This document shows, one piece after another, positions 49,545 through 61,544 of a stretch of 64,000 nucleotides of DNA (its first letter is position 1; the number at the start of each line of letters is the position of its first letter). This DNA is from Steroidobacter agaridevorans (GTDB taxonomy: Bacteria > Pseudomonadota > Gammaproteobacteria > Steroidobacterales > Steroidobacteraceae), in contig NZ_BLJO01000005.1 in assembly GCF_009932555.1 (NCBI RefSeq), positions 463,556-527,555 of the forward strand, written 5' to 3'. The position numbers and the translations under genes were made by a program. The notes under the pieces are model-generated. The model worked only from the letters and a program-made list of their open reading frames with translations, did no database searches and had not been told where the DNA came from.

Positions 49545-50165
49545 TCAGACCGGCCGGGCTCTATCCGTTTCCTGCGCCGGCTCTTGTTGACTGGTGACGC
49601 CGCCGATCAGCACCAGGCGCATCGCTTCTTCCACCGACAGCTCGGTCTCGCGCAGCTCATCCTTGTGCAGGTACAGGGTGTAGCCGCCGATCTGATAACT
49701 CATGGGGAAGTACACGGCGACCAGCTCCTCGCCGTTCGCGCCGAACAGCTTCGGGTTCAGCTGTTCCTCGGTAACGAAGCCGATCATCTGGGCGCTGCCG
49801 AAGCGCCAGAGCACGACACGCTTCAGGTCGCGCGCCTTGCCGCCGGCGGGCAGGAATCGGCTGAAATCCTTGAACGCGCCGAAGATGGTCTTGACGATGG
49901 GGATGCGCGCCAGGATCGATTCGCCGTAGCGGAACAGGCGCTGCACGATATAGGCGTCGACCAGCAGGCCGACGATCAGGATCAACAGGAAGGCGACCAG
50001 CAGCCCGAGCCCCGGCCAATAGCGATCTTCGGGCAACCAGGCTTGCAGCGGCCCGCCCAGCACCGACTCGGCGGTCTTCGCCAGCCAGAATACGACATAG
50101 ACGGTGAGCGCCACCGGCAGCACCGCCGCCAGGCCTTTCAGGAACGTATTCCACAGTCGCCGCAT
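49545..50165 (-). CDS. DUF502 membrane protein
   Basis: I start at the ATG at 50165; the open frame extends upstream without protein-like sequence. The 206-residue product has two N-terminal helices (FLKGLAAVLPVALTVYVVFW and GLLVAFLLILIVGLLVDAYI) and a conserved soluble part (IPIVKTIFGAFKDFSRFL, VVLWRFGSAQMIGFVTEE and VAVYFPMSYQIGGYTLYL), the DUF502 pattern. Function in bacteria is unknown; plant homologues (LCV) act in membrane trafficking. Divergent from dacB with 151 bases between. Inner membrane. Confidence 0.88.
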   Translation of the reverse strand: MRRLWNTFLKGLAAVLPVALTVYVVFWLAKTAESVLGGPLQAWLPEDRYWPGLGLLVAFLLILIVGLLVDAYIVQRLFRYGESILARIPIVKTIFGAFKDFSRFLPAGGKARDLKRVVLWRFGSAQMIGFVTEEQLNPKLFGANGEELVAVYFPMSYQIGGYTLYLHKDELRETELSVEEAMRLVLIGGVTSQQEPAQETDRARPV

Positions 50166-50316
50166 CGTCGATCCGTCAGTCCACCGCCGCAGGAATGCGA
50201 AGTATGCGGCGTACCCGTACGGAAGAACATCGCGGAGCCCGAGTTTGCAGCGCCCTACCGGGCACACACTGCTAAAATTCGGCCGCCCGAAATCGCCTGG
50301 CCTGACCTCTCGTCGA

Positions 50317-51744
50317 ATGCTCAAACCTTCAATCGCGCTGGTCGCGCTCGTCGCCGTTGCTTTTCACCCGCTCGCGCTGGCGCGCGACTCGCAACTGCCG
50401 CCTGCCGTTCTGCGCGTCATGAATCGCGTCGGCATCCCGGCCAAGAACGTCAGCATCTACGTGCGCGACGCCAACACCAACGCGGTGGTGCTCGAGGTGA
50501 ACGACAACCAGCCCCGCAGCCCGGCCTCGGTCATCAAGGTGCTGACCACGTACGTTGCGCTGGACTCGCTCGGCCCTGGCTACACCTGGAAAACGCGCGC
50601 CTATACCACCGGCACCCTGGCGAATGGCGTGCTGAACGGCGACCTGTTCGTGGCCGGCGGCGGCGATCCGTACATGACTTCCGAGCATTGGTGGCGTTTC
50701 GTGCAAAGCCTGCGCGAAGCCGGGCTCGCCAAGATCACTGGCGACTTCGTCATCGACCACAGCTACTTCGCGCCGGCCGAAGGCAACCGTGCCGACTTCG
50801 ATTCGCAACCGTTCCGCAGCTACAACGTGCTGCCGGATGCGCTGATGGTGAATTTCCAAACGTCGCGCTTCACGCTCATCGCCAGCGAGCAGCGCGGCCG
50901 GCCGCTGATCCTGGTCAATCCGCTGCCCTACAACCTCGATGTGCAGAATCGGGTCCGGCTGACCGGCGGCAAGTGCTTCACCTCCGGCATCACGTTCACG
51001 ACGCCCGATCCCATCGACAATCCGAACACCGTGGTCGTCGGCGGAGTGTTGCCCGCATCGTGCGGCAGCTTCTCGATCGGCCGCGCGATCATGACTGCGC
51101 CCGACTATGCATACGGCACGTTCCGCACCTTGTGGAATCAATCCGGCGGCGCGATGGACGGCGGGATGCGGCTGGAAACATTGCCCGCCAATGCCAAGCC
51201 GCTGCATGAGCACGACTCGATGTCGCTCGCCGAAGTCATCCGGCTGGTGAACAAATATTCCAACAACGTCATGGCGCGTCATCTGATGCTGACGCTCGGC
51301 GCGGAGAAATACGGTCCGCCGGCGACGGTGGAAAGGGGCCGCGACGCGATCCGCCTGTGGCTGCAGAACCGTGGCATCGCGATGCCGGGGTTCGTGATCG
51401 ACAACGGTTCAGGTTTGTCGCGCGCCGAGCGAGTGACTGCGCGCGGTCTCGGCGAAATGCTGGACATGGCATGGCACAGCCCGTTCATGCCTGAATTCGC
51501 AGCCTCGCTGCCGCTGTCCGCGACGGATGGAACCTTGCGCAATCGTTTCAATTCGCCGGGCATGCAGGGACGCATCCGTTTGAAGACCGGCCATCTCGAC
51601 AATGTCAGCGCGCTCGCCGGTTTCGTGAACGCCGCTTCCGGAAAAACTTACGTCGTCGTGATCATCGTGAACTCGCCCGGCGCTCAAGGCGGCTCCGGCG
51701 AAGCCGTTCATGCAGAATTGATACGCTGGGTGTTTGGACAGTAG
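50317..51744 (+). CDS. dacB: D-alanyl-D-alanine carboxypeptidase/endopeptidase (PBP4)
   Basis: I take the ATG at 50317 because it starts a signal peptide (IALVALVAVAFHPLALARDS); longer readings do not. The 475-residue periplasmic enzyme has the penicillin-binding triad: SVIK with nucleophile Ser71, YSNNVM (SxN) and RLKTGHLDNVSALAG (KTG). These and the length identify the PBP4/DacB peptidase S13 family, which trims or cleaves peptidoglycan cross-links. Divergent from the DUF502 gene. No operon partner. Confidence 0.93.
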   Translation: MLKPSIALVALVAVAFHPLALARDSQLPPAVLRVMNRVGIPAKNVSIYVRDANTNAVVLEVNDNQPRSPASVIKVLTTYVALDSLGPGYTWKTRAYTTGTLANGVLNGDLFVAGGGDPYMTSEHWWRFVQSLREAGLAKITGDFVIDHSYFAPAEGNRADFDSQPFRSYNVLPDALMVNFQTSRFTLIASEQRGRPLILVNPLPYNLDVQNRVRLTGGKCFTSGITFTTPDPIDNPNTVVVGGVLPASCGSFSIGRAIMTAPDYAYGTFRTLWNQSGGAMDGGMRLETLPANAKPLHEHDSMSLAEVIRLVNKYSNNVMARHLMLTLGAEKYGPPATVERGRDAIRLWLQNRGIAMPGFVIDNGSGLSRAERVTARGLGEMLDMAWHSPFMPEFAASLPLSATDGTLRNRFNSPGMQGRIRLKTGHLDNVSALAGFVNAASGKTYVVVIIVNSPGAQGGSGEAVHAELIRWVFGQ

Positions 51745-51817
51745 CGCGCACGCATCATGGAACCGCCGCTGCAAACAAACGTTTTGCACACGCTAGTTGC
51801 GAAAAAGGAGTGTGTGC

Positions 51818-52405
51818 ATGAATCGCCTAATTATCGCGGCGACCCTGTTTGCATTGGGCTCGGGTGCGGCGTACGCGCAGTCGCCCGATAACGACGAAGG
51901 TTTGTATCTCGGCGGCGGCGTTGGCCAATTCAATATCGAGATCGACGGTCTCGACGGCGTCGATGAAGCCCTGAGCAGTCTGGATGACAACGACACCGCA
52001 TGGCAGGCGTTCGTCGGCTGGCGCTTGAATCCGTATATTTCGCTGCAGGCGGCATATATCGATTTCGGCGGACCCGAAGACGAATTCGACACCAGCACAG
52101 GCGACCACGGCAGGTTCAGAGCAGAGCTGTCGGGCTTCGCTCCCGCCATCATCGGCACGTTGCCATTGGGACCCGTGGAGTTATCGGCCAAGCTGGGATA
52201 CTACTTCTACGACCTGGAGCTCACCGGCGATATCGATGAGTTCGATTTCGACTCCGACGATAGCGGCGAAGACGTGATGTACGGCGTCGGCGTCGGCATG
52301 ACGTTCTTCGAACGGCTGCATGCCAAGCTCGAGTACGAGAAGATCGATCTGGAAGACGTGGACGATGCGAATGCGTTCTGGCTGACGGGACAGTGGCGGT
52401 TTTAA
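51818..52405 (+). CDS. small outer-membrane beta-barrel protein
   Basis: The ATG at 51818 follows AAGGAG and starts a signal peptide ending GSGAAYAQS. The roughly 175-residue mature protein ends in FWLTGQWRF with a terminal Phe, the BAM recognition pattern, and has strands such as LYLGGGVGQFNIEIDG, AFVGWRLNPYISLQAAYIDFGG and VELSAKLGYYFYDLEL. It belongs with OmpA-barrel/Opacity-type eight-stranded porin-like proteins. The loops are strikingly acidic (DEFDFDSDDSGED), suggesting cation binding at the surface. Ends at a strong terminator. Function unknown. Confidence 0.85.
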   Translation: MNRLIIAATLFALGSGAAYAQSPDNDEGLYLGGGVGQFNIEIDGLDGVDEALSSLDDNDTAWQAFVGWRLNPYISLQAAYIDFGGPEDEFDTSTGDHGRFRAELSGFAPAIIGTLPLGPVELSAKLGYYFYDLELTGDIDEFDFDSDDSGEDVMYGVGVGMTFFERLHAKLEYEKIDLEDVDDANAFWLTGQWRF

Positions 52406-52446
52406 GGGAAGGTCTAGAGCGACCGGAGCACCAGAACCATGGGAAG

Positions 52447-52478
52447 CCCGCCGGTGATGACTCACCGGCGGGTTTTTT
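52447..52478 (+). terminator. rho-independent terminator after the barrel protein gene
   Basis: CCCGCCGGTGA (52447-52457) and TCACCGGCGGG (52462-52472) form a perfect 11-base stem with a four-base loop and six Ts (52473-52478). It also lies just before the convergent radical-SAM gene end. Confidence 0.93.
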
Positions 52479-52487
52479 ATTTCCGTG

Positions 52488-53582
52488 TCAGCGCGCCATC
52501 GCGGCCAGGCGCACCGGCATGCGCTTCGCGCCCCAGTTCCCTGCCGCGCCATCGAACACGCCGGGCAGCCGCGTGCCACAGTGCAAACATTTGCCCGCTG
52601 CATCCAGCTGCCATTCGCCCAGTTCATACCAGTCGCGCTCGATCACACGTTTGCCGCAGCCGACGCAATAGGTGCTCGACCCGGCCGAATCATGCACGTT
52701 GCCGGTGTAGACATAGTGCAATCCATTCGCGCGCGCGATGTTTCTTGCACGGGTCAAGGTTGCGGGCGGTGTATGCGCCTTGTCCATCATCTTCCAATCG
52801 GGGTGGAACGCGGTGAAGTGCAACGGCACGTCGGGGCCCAGCTTGTCCATGATCCAGCGGGTCATCTGATCCAGCTCGGCGTCCGAATCGTTCTCGTCGG
52901 GAATCAGCAGCGTGGTGATTTCGAACCACACTGACGTTTCGCGCTTCAGATACTCGAGCGTTTCCAGCACGGCGCCCAGCTCGGCGCCACAGATTTTTTT
53001 GTAAAAGCGCTCGGTGAATCCTTTGAGATCGACGTTGGCCGCATCCATGTGCTTGTAGAACTCGACACGCGGCGCCGCATTGATGTAGCCAGCGGTGACC
53101 GCGACGCTCTTCACGCCGGCCTCTCGGCAAGCATCGGCCACATCCATCGCATACTCCATGAACACGACCGGATCGTTATAGGTGAACGCGACGCTGGCGC
53201 ACTTCAACCGTTGCGCGGCGGCGGCCAGCATCTCGGGCGTGGCTCGATCGGCGAGCGTATCCATCTCGCGCGATTTGCTCATATCCCAGTTCTGACAGAA
53301 CTTGCACGCCAGGTTGCAGCCGGCGGTGCCGAAAGAGAGCACCGACGTGCCGGGCAGGAAATGATTCAGCGGTTTCTTTTCGATGGGATCGACACAGAAG
53401 CCGCTGGAGCGGCCGTAAGTGAACAGCTTCACTTCGCCCGCCTCGACACCGCGGACGAAACACAGCCCGCGCTGCCCCTCGTGCATGCGGCATTCACGTG
53501 GACACACGTCGCACTGGACGCGGCCGTCATCTAAAGCATGCCAATGTGTAGTTGGCCATTGCGCAGTGGAGTAGTCTTTCAT
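52488..53582 (-). CDS. amrS: AmmeMemoRadiSam system radical SAM enzyme
   Basis: The 364-residue enzyme has the radical SAM cluster motif CNLACKFC and an extra N-terminal CDVCPRECRM block plus a C-terminal CVGCGKRVIERD and CLHCGTRL zinc-ribbon-like region. It matches the AmmeMemoRadiSam radical SAM family (PflA-like), whose product and substrate are unknown. It is divergent, with 72 bases between, from the genes for the Memo-like and AMMECR1-like proteins, which complete the three-part system. The C-terminal ribbon may bind the partner or substrate. Cytoplasmic. Confidence 0.92.
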   Translation of the reverse strand: MKDYSTAQWPTTHWHALDDGRVQCDVCPRECRMHEGQRGLCFVRGVEAGEVKLFTYGRSSGFCVDPIEKKPLNHFLPGTSVLSFGTAGCNLACKFCQNWDMSKSREMDTLADRATPEMLAAAAQRLKCASVAFTYNDPVVFMEYAMDVADACREAGVKSVAVTAGYINAAPRVEFYKHMDAANVDLKGFTERFYKKICGAELGAVLETLEYLKRETSVWFEITTLLIPDENDSDAELDQMTRWIMDKLGPDVPLHFTAFHPDWKMMDKAHTPPATLTRARNIARANGLHYVYTGNVHDSAGSSTYCVGCGKRVIERDWYELGEWQLDAAGKCLHCGTRLPGVFDGAAGNWGAKRMPVRLAAMAR

Positions 53583-53654
53583 CGCTGTCGGGACCGGCGT
53601 ATACGTCTGGTTCGTTCAGTCATCATGCGCCCTTCGGAACACCTGGGAAACGCG

Positions 53655-54455
53655 GTGAGCACGAGAATTCGACCTCCCGCCGTGGCCGGCCTGTTTTATC
53701 CAGGCGATGCGGCCGAGCTGCGCGATGCGGTATCGGAGTATTTATCACAGGCGCCGACCGTCGCCGGTCCGGTACCCAAAGCTCTGATCGTGCCGCATGC
53801 GGGCTATATCTATTCCGGCCCCATCGCCGGAGCCGCGTACTCACAGGTCGTACATCGGCGTAAGCAAATTCGTCGCATCGTGCTCATCGGCCCCAGCCAT
53901 CGCGTCTACCTGCGCGGTATGGCCGTGCCGTCGGCCGAGGGCTTTCAATCGCCGCTAGGTATGGTGCCGGTGGATCGCGAACTCAAGGCGCGTGTGCTCG
54001 AACATGAACAGGTCGTCGAATCCGATGCGCCGCACGCGAACGAGCACAGCCTGGAAGTTCAGCTGCCGTTCCTGCAGGCGGTGTTCGACGATTTCACGCT
54101 GCTGCCCGTCGCGTTGGGCTCCGCCTCACCGCCGGCCGTGGCGGCCGTCCTCGCCGATGTTTGGGGCGACGAAGAAACATTGGTGCTGGTCAGCTCCGAC
54201 CTCAGCCATTACTTGCCTTACGACGAAGCTCGCGCGGTGGATGACGAAACCATCACGGCGATCTTGCGCAACGATGCAACGCTCACGGGCGAGCAAGCCT
54301 GCGGTTGCATAGGGATCAACGGACTGACGTTTCTCGCCCGACAGCGTAGCGCGCGCATCGAGGAGATCGCCCGCTGCAATTCCGGCGACACCGCGGGCGA
54401 TCGCAAACGAGTCGTGGGCTACGGAGCGTTCGCGCTACACGAGTCTGCTCGATGA
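53655..54455 (+). CDS. amrB: AmmeMemoRadiSam system protein B (MEMO1 family)
   Basis: I take the GTG at 53655 (GGGAA lies five bases before it), giving the usual N-terminus STRIRPPAVAGLFYPGD; an ATG at 53625 is also in frame. MEMO1 family blocks are IVPHAGYIYSGPIAGAAYSQV, LIGPSHRVYLRGMAVP and LVLVSSDLSHYLPYDEA, with His residues matching the metal-binding histidines of human MEMO1 and a Cys in EQACGCIGI. The fold resembles class III extradiol dioxygenases. Recent work reports metal binding by MEMO1, but the bacterial role with the radical SAM partner is unknown. It overlaps the AMMECR1-type gene as ATGA. Confidence 0.9.
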   Translation: MSTRIRPPAVAGLFYPGDAAELRDAVSEYLSQAPTVAGPVPKALIVPHAGYIYSGPIAGAAYSQVVHRRKQIRRIVLIGPSHRVYLRGMAVPSAEGFQSPLGMVPVDRELKARVLEHEQVVESDAPHANEHSLEVQLPFLQAVFDDFTLLPVALGSASPPAVAAVLADVWGDEETLVLVSSDLSHYLPYDEARAVDDETITAILRNDATLTGEQACGCIGINGLTFLARQRSARIEEIARCNSGDTAGDRKRVVGYGAFALHESAR

Positions 54456-55009
54456 CACTGAGCCCCGCACAACGTTCCGAGCTGCTGTCGCTGGCACGAA
54501 CGTCGATCGAGGCATCGCTGCCCACGGGCGAGCGGGCGCCCTATGATCAGCCGCCGCTGCATACGGATTTGCTTCGTCCCGGCGCGTCGTTTGTCACATT
54601 GCGCGTCGGTGAGGATCTGCGCGGCTGTTGCGGGACTATCGAAGCGACGCGTCCGTTGCACGTCGATGTCTGGAACAACGCATATGCCTCCGCGTTCGCC
54701 GATCCGCGATTCCCGGCGCTCACAGCGCAGGAATGGACCAGCACGGGCATCGAGATTTCGGTGCTGACCGAGCCCGAACGCTGTGAAGTGCGCAGCGAGG
54801 CGGAGCTGTTGGAAGTCCTGCGTCCTGGACTGGACGGCGTGATTCTTCAGGCAGGCGCGAGGCGCACCACGTTTCTGCCGGCGGTGTGGGAGCAGTTGCC
54901 CGATTCCCGGCAGTTCGTTCGTCATCTGAAACTGAAAGCCGGCTGGCCAGCGGATTACTGGCCGTCCGACATGCAGGTGTGGCTCTACACCACCGAAAGC
55001 TTCGGTTAG
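54452..55009 (+). CDS. amrA: AmmeMemoRadiSam system protein A (AMMECR1 family)
   Basis: The 185-residue protein begins in ATGA overlap with the MEMO1-type gene. It has the signature LRVGEDLRGCCGTIEATRP (LRGCxGT) and NNAYASAFADPRFPAL, followed by a typical ending GWPADYWPSDMQVWLYT. AMMECR1 is conserved from archaea to humans, and its cellular role is unsettled. With the radical SAM enzyme encoded divergently, all three parts of the system are present here. Cytoplasmic. Converges with the trehalose synthase gene. Confidence 0.92.
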   Translation: MTLSPAQRSELLSLARTSIEASLPTGERAPYDQPPLHTDLLRPGASFVTLRVGEDLRGCCGTIEATRPLHVDVWNNAYASAFADPRFPALTAQEWTSTGIEISVLTEPERCEVRSEAELLEVLRPGLDGVILQAGARRTTFLPAVWEQLPDSRQFVRHLKLKAGWPADYWPSDMQVWLYTTESFG

Positions 55010-55012
55010 CGC

Positions 55013-58282
<3,270 letters not shown>

Positions 58283-58466
58283 ATCTTGCAGATTTCAGTT
58301 GATTCGACTCAAACGCACCGGGCGGGTTGTCGGGTTCCGTCTGACGTGCGGGTGAACAGGATCACAAAGCCGGCCAGCCAGCCTCAAGATCGCCCCGCTC
58401 CCGCCGATTCCAGCCATGGGCGAGCTTCGCCCGAATCAAGCTCGCCGCGAACTAAGAAAAGCACGT

Positions 58467-60404
58467 ATGCCGAGTACATTGGACCGTCTTCTCGCGCCCG
58501 GCATCCGGCTGATGCAGGTGGCTCGCCTGCCCGTCAAGTTCGCCATCATCAGCGCCGCGTTCATGGTGCCGCTGTGCGTCGCGGTTTACGGCGTGGTCAG
58601 CTATTCCAAGAGCAACATCGAGTTCGCACAGCAGGAGCAGCTGGGCAGCGCTTTTCTGCCTTCCATGAACAAGTTCATGGCCTCGCTTTCCGCCCGTCGC
58701 GCCGGTGGCGGCAGCAGCGCCGGCGCCGACGCGCTCGAGCAGGCGCGCGCCTTGAACGTTTCGCAAGACAACGTCTTGGACATCGACCAGGACCTGCTGA
58801 GCCTGCAGGCCAGCTGGAAGGGCGAGAATGTCGAAGCCGTCGCCGAGCAGGCGCTCACCCTGTACGGATTGATCAGCGACAACTCCAAGCTGACGCTCGA
58901 TCCGGACCTGGATTCGTATTACGCCATGGCCATCGTCATGGACTATGCGCCGAAGCTGGCGGAAACCGCCGCCCGCCTCGACGCCATGGCGCTCAAGATC
59001 AAAGCGGCGGGCGCCGTCTCCAGCGATGACGATGTGGCAATTCAGTTCATCGCCGCGCGCGCTTCGACTTATCGCGATTCGCTGGCGCTGGCTATCGAGC
59101 GTGCGACCGGCGCAAATCCGTCGCTGAAGTCGAAGCTCGACGGCCGCAAGCTCGAACAGGCGTACGCCGAGTTCAAGTCGCACGCCGACACGCTACGCAA
59201 AGGCGACCTGAGCGCGGCGCAGGCTGGCGTCGGCAATGCGCTCAGTGAAGAAACATTGGCAGTGTCGACTGCGACTGCCGCTGTCTTGGATGAGTTGCTC
59301 GCGATCCGCATCGACGGCTTCGAGCAGCGTCGCAACGTGCTGCTGGTGATTACCTTGATCGGCCTGTCGCTGGCCGTGTACCTGATCTCGAGTTTCTACT
59401 GGTCCAACCTGCGCGGCTTCGAAGCGCTGATGACCCGGATGCGCAAGCTCGCGCAGGGCGACCTGACGACGACCTATCCGGCGCGCGGCACTGACGAGAT
59501 CGCGCAGCTGCTCAACGCCTTCAACGGCAGTCGCGAGCAATTGCAGACCCTGGTGCTGCGAATTCGCGAAGTCACCAGCGAGATCGACACCGCCGGCCAG
59601 CAGATCGCCAGCTCCAACGACGAGCTCGCGCAGCGCGAAGCTTCCCAATCGTCGGCTGTGCGCATCACTGCCGAGCGCGCCCAGCACGTTCAGGGCAACG
59701 TTCAGCGCAACCTCGACAACGCCTTGCACGGCGAGCGCGTGTCCAACGACGCACGCGGCGTCGCGTCTCGCGGCAATCAAGCGGTCGGCCAGGTGGTGCA
59801 GACCATGCAGGCCATCACCAGCTCGTCGAAAAAGATCGGCGACATCATCGGCGTGATCGATGACATCGCGTTCCAAACCAATCTGCTCGCACTGAACGCG
59901 GCGGTGGAAGCTGCTCGTGCCGGCGAGCAAGGTCGCGGCTTTGCCGTGGTGGCAAGTGAAGTTCGCAGCCTGGCGCAGCGTTCGGCCACGGCCGCGAACG
60001 AGATCAAGAAATTGATCGGCGCGTCGCTCGAAGACGTGCAGAAGGGCGCCGCGCTAGTCAATGGCGCCGGCGACACGATGAAAGAAATCCTCGCGTCGGT
60101 GGAGAGCGTGTCGCACATCATGCAGGAGATCGCGACCGCCAGCCGCACACAAAGCGATGACATCGCACAGTTGCATCGGTCCATCGATCGCATCGACGGC
60201 GACACTCAGCAGAACGCCGCCCGTGTCGAAGAAACCGCCGCTATTGCTCAGTCGCTGCGCAGCCAGGTGGAAACATTGCTGGATGCGGTGGGCATGTTCA
60301 CGCTGAGCAAGGATGTCGCCCGCCAAAGCACCGCGGCCGCTCCGCACCCGGTCGTCGCTGCGAGCACGGAATCGGAAGAAGAATCGCTGCGCTCCGCGGC
60401 TTAA
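58467..60404 (+). CDS. methyl-accepting chemotaxis protein
   Basis: I take the ATG at 58467 (an ATG at 58416 is in frame). The protein has a first membrane helix (FAIISAAFMVPLCVAVYGVV), a helical periplasmic sensor (about 45-290), a second helix (VLLVITLIGLSLAVYLISSF), a HAMP region (about 310-365) and a signalling domain with the highly conserved hairpin tip DDIAFQTNLLALNAAVEAAR then GEQGRGFAVVASEV. The sensor resembles the four-helix type; the ligand is unknown. No other chemotaxis genes adjoin. It should cluster with CheA/CheW in the inner membrane. Confidence 0.94.
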   Translation: MPSTLDRLLAPGIRLMQVARLPVKFAIISAAFMVPLCVAVYGVVSYSKSNIEFAQQEQLGSAFLPSMNKFMASLSARRAGGGSSAGADALEQARALNVSQDNVLDIDQDLLSLQASWKGENVEAVAEQALTLYGLISDNSKLTLDPDLDSYYAMAIVMDYAPKLAETAARLDAMALKIKAAGAVSSDDDVAIQFIAARASTYRDSLALAIERATGANPSLKSKLDGRKLEQAYAEFKSHADTLRKGDLSAAQAGVGNALSEETLAVSTATAAVLDELLAIRIDGFEQRRNVLLVITLIGLSLAVYLISSFYWSNLRGFEALMTRMRKLAQGDLTTTYPARGTDEIAQLLNAFNGSREQLQTLVLRIREVTSEIDTAGQQIASSNDELAQREASQSSAVRITAERAQHVQGNVQRNLDNALHGERVSNDARGVASRGNQAVGQVVQTMQAITSSSKKIGDIIGVIDDIAFQTNLLALNAAVEAARAGEQGRGFAVVASEVRSLAQRSATAANEIKKLIGASLEDVQKGAALVNGAGDTMKEILASVESVSHIMQEIATASRTQSDDIAQLHRSIDRIDGDTQQNAARVEETAAIAQSLRSQVETLLDAVGMFTLSKDVARQSTAAAPHPVVAASTESEEESLRSAA

Positions 60405-60514
60405 ATCTGCACAGCGGAGCAAAGAGCGGCAAATCACCCGGCGCGAATTGACAGCATCGCACCCCTCGCCGCATATGGTCGTTCTCTGAACCAGGTTCAT
60501 TGCGGGGGACCGAC

Positions 60515-61108
60515 ATGGCGGACGGCGACCAGCCGCGCGCGACCTTTCACACCATGGTAGAGGGCACGCAGGAAGATTGGTCCCGCATCAACCGGGCCAT
60601 GAAGCCTTTCATCCAGGCCCTGCCCGATCGAGTGCTCGCCCATCTAAAATTGCTAGCTGGAGACTTCGGCGGCTTCGCCGTCGATCGCCTCGAACATTGC
60701 TTGCAGACCGCGACCCGCGCGCATCGTGACGGGCGCGATGAAGAGTATGTCGTGTGCGCGCTGTTACACGACATCGGCGACACGCTCGGCCCTCGCAATC
60801 ACGCCGAAGTCGCGGCCGCCATCCTCAAGCCATTCGTCTCCGAGCAGAACTTCTGGATGGTAGAGAAGCACGCAATTTTTCAGGGCTATTACTTCTTCCA
60901 TTACCTGGGGCTGGATCGGAACCTGAGGGATCAGTTCCGGCAGCATCCCTGGTACGACTACACCGAGGAATTCTGTCGCCTTTACGACGGCCCGGCGTTC
61001 GATCCCGCCTATTCGAGCCTGCCGCTGGAAGCCTTCGAACCCATGGTCCGGCGAGTCTTCGCCAACGTCCGCAACTCCATCTACGTGCCCGGGAAACCGG
61101 CCACCTGA
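60515..61108 (+). CDS. HD-domain phosphohydrolase
   Basis: The ATG at 60515 follows GGGGGAC; a longer reading from 60500 is less likely. The 197-residue cytoplasmic protein has metal-binding residues in VDRLEHCLQTATRAHRDG, the HD motif in CALLHDIGDTLG and a His in HAEVAAAI, typical of the HD superfamily of nucleotide phosphohydrolases. The later part (HPWYDYTEEFCRLYDG then AFEPMVRRVF) matches the PF-type HD proteins related to myo-inositol or phosphonate oxygenases but also simple phosphatases. Substrate unknown. It precedes the lipid-linked cluster at 61191. Confidence 0.82.
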   Translation: MADGDQPRATFHTMVEGTQEDWSRINRAMKPFIQALPDRVLAHLKLLAGDFGGFAVDRLEHCLQTATRAHRDGRDEEYVVCALLHDIGDTLGPRNHAEVAAAILKPFVSEQNFWMVEKHAIFQGYYFFHYLGLDRNLRDQFRQHPWYDYTEEFCRLYDGPAFDPAYSSLPLEAFEPMVRRVFANVRNSIYVPGKPAT

Positions 61109-61190
61109 GGATGCATCCAAGCATGCCTGCGGTTGCGAATACCTCAGGCAAATAAAGGGCGAGTCGCCAGCTTCCGCCCGCGAGGATTGC

Positions 61191-61544
61191 ATGACCAACC
61201 GAGCCCTGCTGCAGATCCTGTTTGCGGCCATCCTGCTGTCTCTGCTCGCCTACACCGTGTGGGCCAGCAATCAACAGCCTGTCTGGCAATGGCAGGGCTG
61301 GCGCGGGCCGGACCGCCATTGGACCATCGCGACGCTCATCGACGCGTATTACGGCTTCCTCACTTTCTTCGTCTGGGTGTGCTTCAAGGAACGCGGGTGG
61401 TTGTCCCGCGTATTGTGGTTCGTGGCCATCATGGCCTTGGGCAACATGGCAATGGCGAGTTACGTGCTCTGGCAATTGCAGAAGCTGCCACCTGGCGCAC
61501 CGGCCAGTGACATCCTGACTGCTCGCAGCGAGCCGACGAGATGA
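61191..61544 (+). CDS. DUF1475-family small membrane protein
   Basis: The 117-residue protein has three predicted helices (LQILFAAILLSLLAYTVWAS, TLIDAYYGFLTFFVWVCFKE and VLWFVAIMALGNMAMASYVL). The central WTIATLIDAYYGFLTF region matches the DUF1475 pattern. Proteins of this family occur with DUF1295 reductases and cyclopropane-type synthases in regulons tied to singlet oxygen or membrane damage in several proteobacteria. The gene shares ATGA with the next, so they are coupled. Function unknown; an accessory role in lipid modification is likely (inference). Confidence 0.75.
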   Translation: MTNRALLQILFAAILLSLLAYTVWASNQQPVWQWQGWRGPDRHWTIATLIDAYYGFLTFFVWVCFKERGWLSRVLWFVAIMALGNMAMASYVLWQLQKLPPGAPASDILTARSEPTR

